A stretch of 5,801 nt of DNA from Methanomassiliicoccaceae archaeon. Lineage in GTDB: Archaea; Thermoplasmatota; Thermoplasmata; Methanomassiliicoccales; Methanomethylophilaceae. Position numbers and translations under genes: made by a program. Below, one piece after another: positions 4,531-5,801 of the stretch (position 1 is its first letter; each line of letters starts with the position of its first letter). The notes under the pieces were generated by a model. It did no database searches, was not told where the DNA came from, and was given only the letters and a program-made list of their open reading frames with translations. The DNA lies in NCBI GenBank assembly GCA_009786295.1, contig WQTN01000078.1, positions 1 through 5,801 on the forward strand, read 5' to 3'.

Positions 4531-5801
4531 AATACGGAATATCGCTGGACATGGGTACCAGCGGAACGAGAGCGCACAGCGTGGACCTTTCCGATGGAAA
4601 GATACTTTCCACATCTGTGACCGACTGCCACCCGCTGCCGGGTGCTAATATAATGGACCATCTGACATTCTGCATCAATATCGGAACAGATATTGCGCAC
4701 AGGATCGTCATGGACACTGTCAACAAGGTCATCAGGACCTTGGACGTGGACCTGAAAAAAGTTGAAAGGGTCTCTATCTGCGGAAACCCAATACAGCTCT
4801 CGCTGTTCCAAGGACTGCCTGTGGACGACCTCGCCTTTGCAGGAGAGAACGCCCGCAAGGCCAGAGGCATTAAGGTCCTTGACAGGAACGCCGGGGTCTT
4901 CTCTGCAGTAGATGTGGGCCTCGATGTCCCTGACAGCTGCGAACTTCTCGTCCCGCCGTCCATCAGGCACGAGATAGGGGCGGATGCTCTTGCGATGATG
5001 TACAAAAGCGGTTTCCTTGAGCAGAAAGAGAACTGTATGGTCACAGACTACGGAACAAATGCCGAGATGGCGCTTAAGGTAGGCGATGATATTTACACAG
5101 GTTCAGCCGCCGCCGGGCCCGCGATGGAGGGCCAATCCATAAAGTTCGGCATGCTTGCCGGCCCGGGAGCGATCAGCGATTTGGAGTATGATTTCCAATG
5201 GCGCTGCATGGTGCTTGATGATACCATTATGCCTCAGCCCGGAGACAAGGTCGACTTCAACCTCGACATGGTCACTGAAGAAGGGCCTATGCACGGCAAG
5301 GCGAAGGGCATCACCGGAACAGGCGTTGTCGCCGCGGTCGCTGCAGCTCTGGGAGGCAACCTTTGGAAGAAAGGAAAGCTTACCACCAGCAACGGAAGGA
5401 TGACGTTCCAGGACGGTGTGTACATTGACTCGCACGACATATCCGAGGCCTGCAAGGCCATCGGCGCCATGAGGGCAGGTCATTTTACGCTCGTCGAGAA
5501 AGCGGGAATAAAGTTCGAAGACCTTCAGATAATGTATATGGCAGGTGCTTCCGGGACATATGTGGACGCTGTCAAGGCCAGAGAAGTGGGCCTTCTGCCC
5601 CCGTCATGTTCTAAGATCTACCAGTACGGGAACACCTCGCTTGCAATGGCGACGGACATTCTCAGAAACCCGGAACTCCTCGATGAGCTTCAGACCATCG
5701 CTGACGGTATCAGGGCAAACCACGTGATGTTCGCATCGGACCCCACCTTTGAGCAGATCTACATACAGGAGCTTGCCTACTGGGACGAGGGTATGACCAT
5801 G
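4527..5801 (+). CDS. ramA: RamA-type ATP-dependent reductive activase of corrinoid proteins, first 425 residues (3' end outside window)
   Basis: RamA-type proteins use ATP to reduce inactive Co(II) corrinoid on methyltransferase corrinoid proteins back to Co(I). The sequence follows Methanosarcina RamA almost throughout as I recall it: LDMGTSGTRA (7-16), HPLPGANIMDHL (35-46), VSICGNPIQLSLFQ (82-95), VPPSIRHEIGADALAMM (142-158), VTDYGTNAEMALK (172-184), SAAAGPAMEGQ (193-203), GITGTGV (261-267) and MYMAGASGTYVDA (336-348). The GTSG, DYGTN and AGASG elements are the phosphate and adenosine loops of an actin/Hsp70-like ATPase fold. It begins directly with this fold and has no N-terminal 2Fe-2S domain, unlike bacterial RACo. 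Full-length RamA has about 540 residues and ends in two [4Fe-4S] ferredoxin motifs, which would lie past the window edge. The ATGA overlap joins it to the His-rich gene. Being close to mtaCB and with no methylamine genes in view, it may serve MtaC, but RamA proteins can serve several corrinoid proteins. Confidence 0.93.
   Translation, partial: MKYGISLDMGTSGTRAHSVDLSDGKILSTSVTDCHPLPGANIMDHLTFCINIGTDIAHRIVMDTVNKVIRTLDVDLKKVERVSICGNPIQLSLFQGLPVDDLAFAGENARKARGIKVLDRNAGVFSAVDVGLDVPDSCELLVPPSIRHEIGADALAMMYKSGFLEQKENCMVTDYGTNAEMALKVGDDIYTGSAAAGPAMEGQSIKFGMLAGPGAISDLEYDFQWRCMVLDDTIMPQPGDKVDFNLDMVTEEGPMHGKAKGITGTGVVAAVAAALGGNLWKKGKLTTSNGRMTFQDGVYIDSHDISEACKAIGAMRAGHFTLVEKAGIKFEDLQIMYMAGASGTYVDAVKAREVGLLPPSCSKIYQYGNTSLAMATDILRNPELLDELQTIADGIRANHVMFASDPTFEQIYIQELAYWDEGMTM

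Noticed and set aside
4298..5044. Long minus-strand open frame opposite the His-rich and ramA genes
   Set aside because: It is a shadow of strongly coding plus-strand sequence, with no recognisable domain and no plausible ribosome binding site; the low-complexity end is the His tract read backwards.

Overview
The window looks like part of the methanol-utilisation region of a methylotrophic methanogenic archaeon. The main evidence is an mtaC-mtaB pair (methanol corrinoid protein and zinc methanol methyltransferase) together with a RamA-type reductive activator of corrinoid proteins. Archaeal signals fit this: AT-rich TATA-like boxes, strong GGAGG ribosome binding sites inside operons, and at least one probably leaderless transcript. 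By eye the coding DNA has balanced base composition, which fits Methanomassiliicoccales (Thermoplasmatota) better than AT-rich Methanosphaera. The order-level assignment is inference, not proof.

Layout. The left half reads on the minus strand. From right to left it holds a cobyrinate / Ni-sirohydrochlorin a,c-diamide synthase (CbiA/CfbB family, 3159-1798), a 238-base intergenic region with the mtaC promoter and a structured leader, mtaC (1559-777), and the first 258 codons of mtaB (774-1, running off the window). The right half reads on the plus strand from a 142-base divergent promoter region. It holds a short CobW/G3E-family GTPase with a CxCC metal motif (3302-3889), a very His-rich metal-binding protein (3886-4530), and the first 425 codons of a RamA-like activator (4527-5801, running off the window). 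These three genes are joined by ATGA stop/start overlaps, so they almost certainly form one translationally coupled operon. Every base is either in a gene or in one of the two intergenic regions, and there is no gene-free stretch above 300 bases.

How the parts fit. MtaB uses a zinc ion to activate methanol and methylates the cobalt of MtaC. Cob(I)alamin on MtaC is occasionally oxidised to Co(II) and must be re-reduced by an ATP-dependent RamA-type activase. The CbiA/CfbB enzyme amidates a tetrapyrrole precursor of either the corrinoid or coenzyme F430. The unexpected part is the coupling of a G3E metallochaperone-type GTPase and a His/Cys-rich protein to the activase gene. This suggests a metal-delivery or metal-sensing module (zinc for MtaB, or cobalt/nickel for the cofactors) built into methanol methyltransferase maturation. 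It is the best candidate here for an undescribed system.
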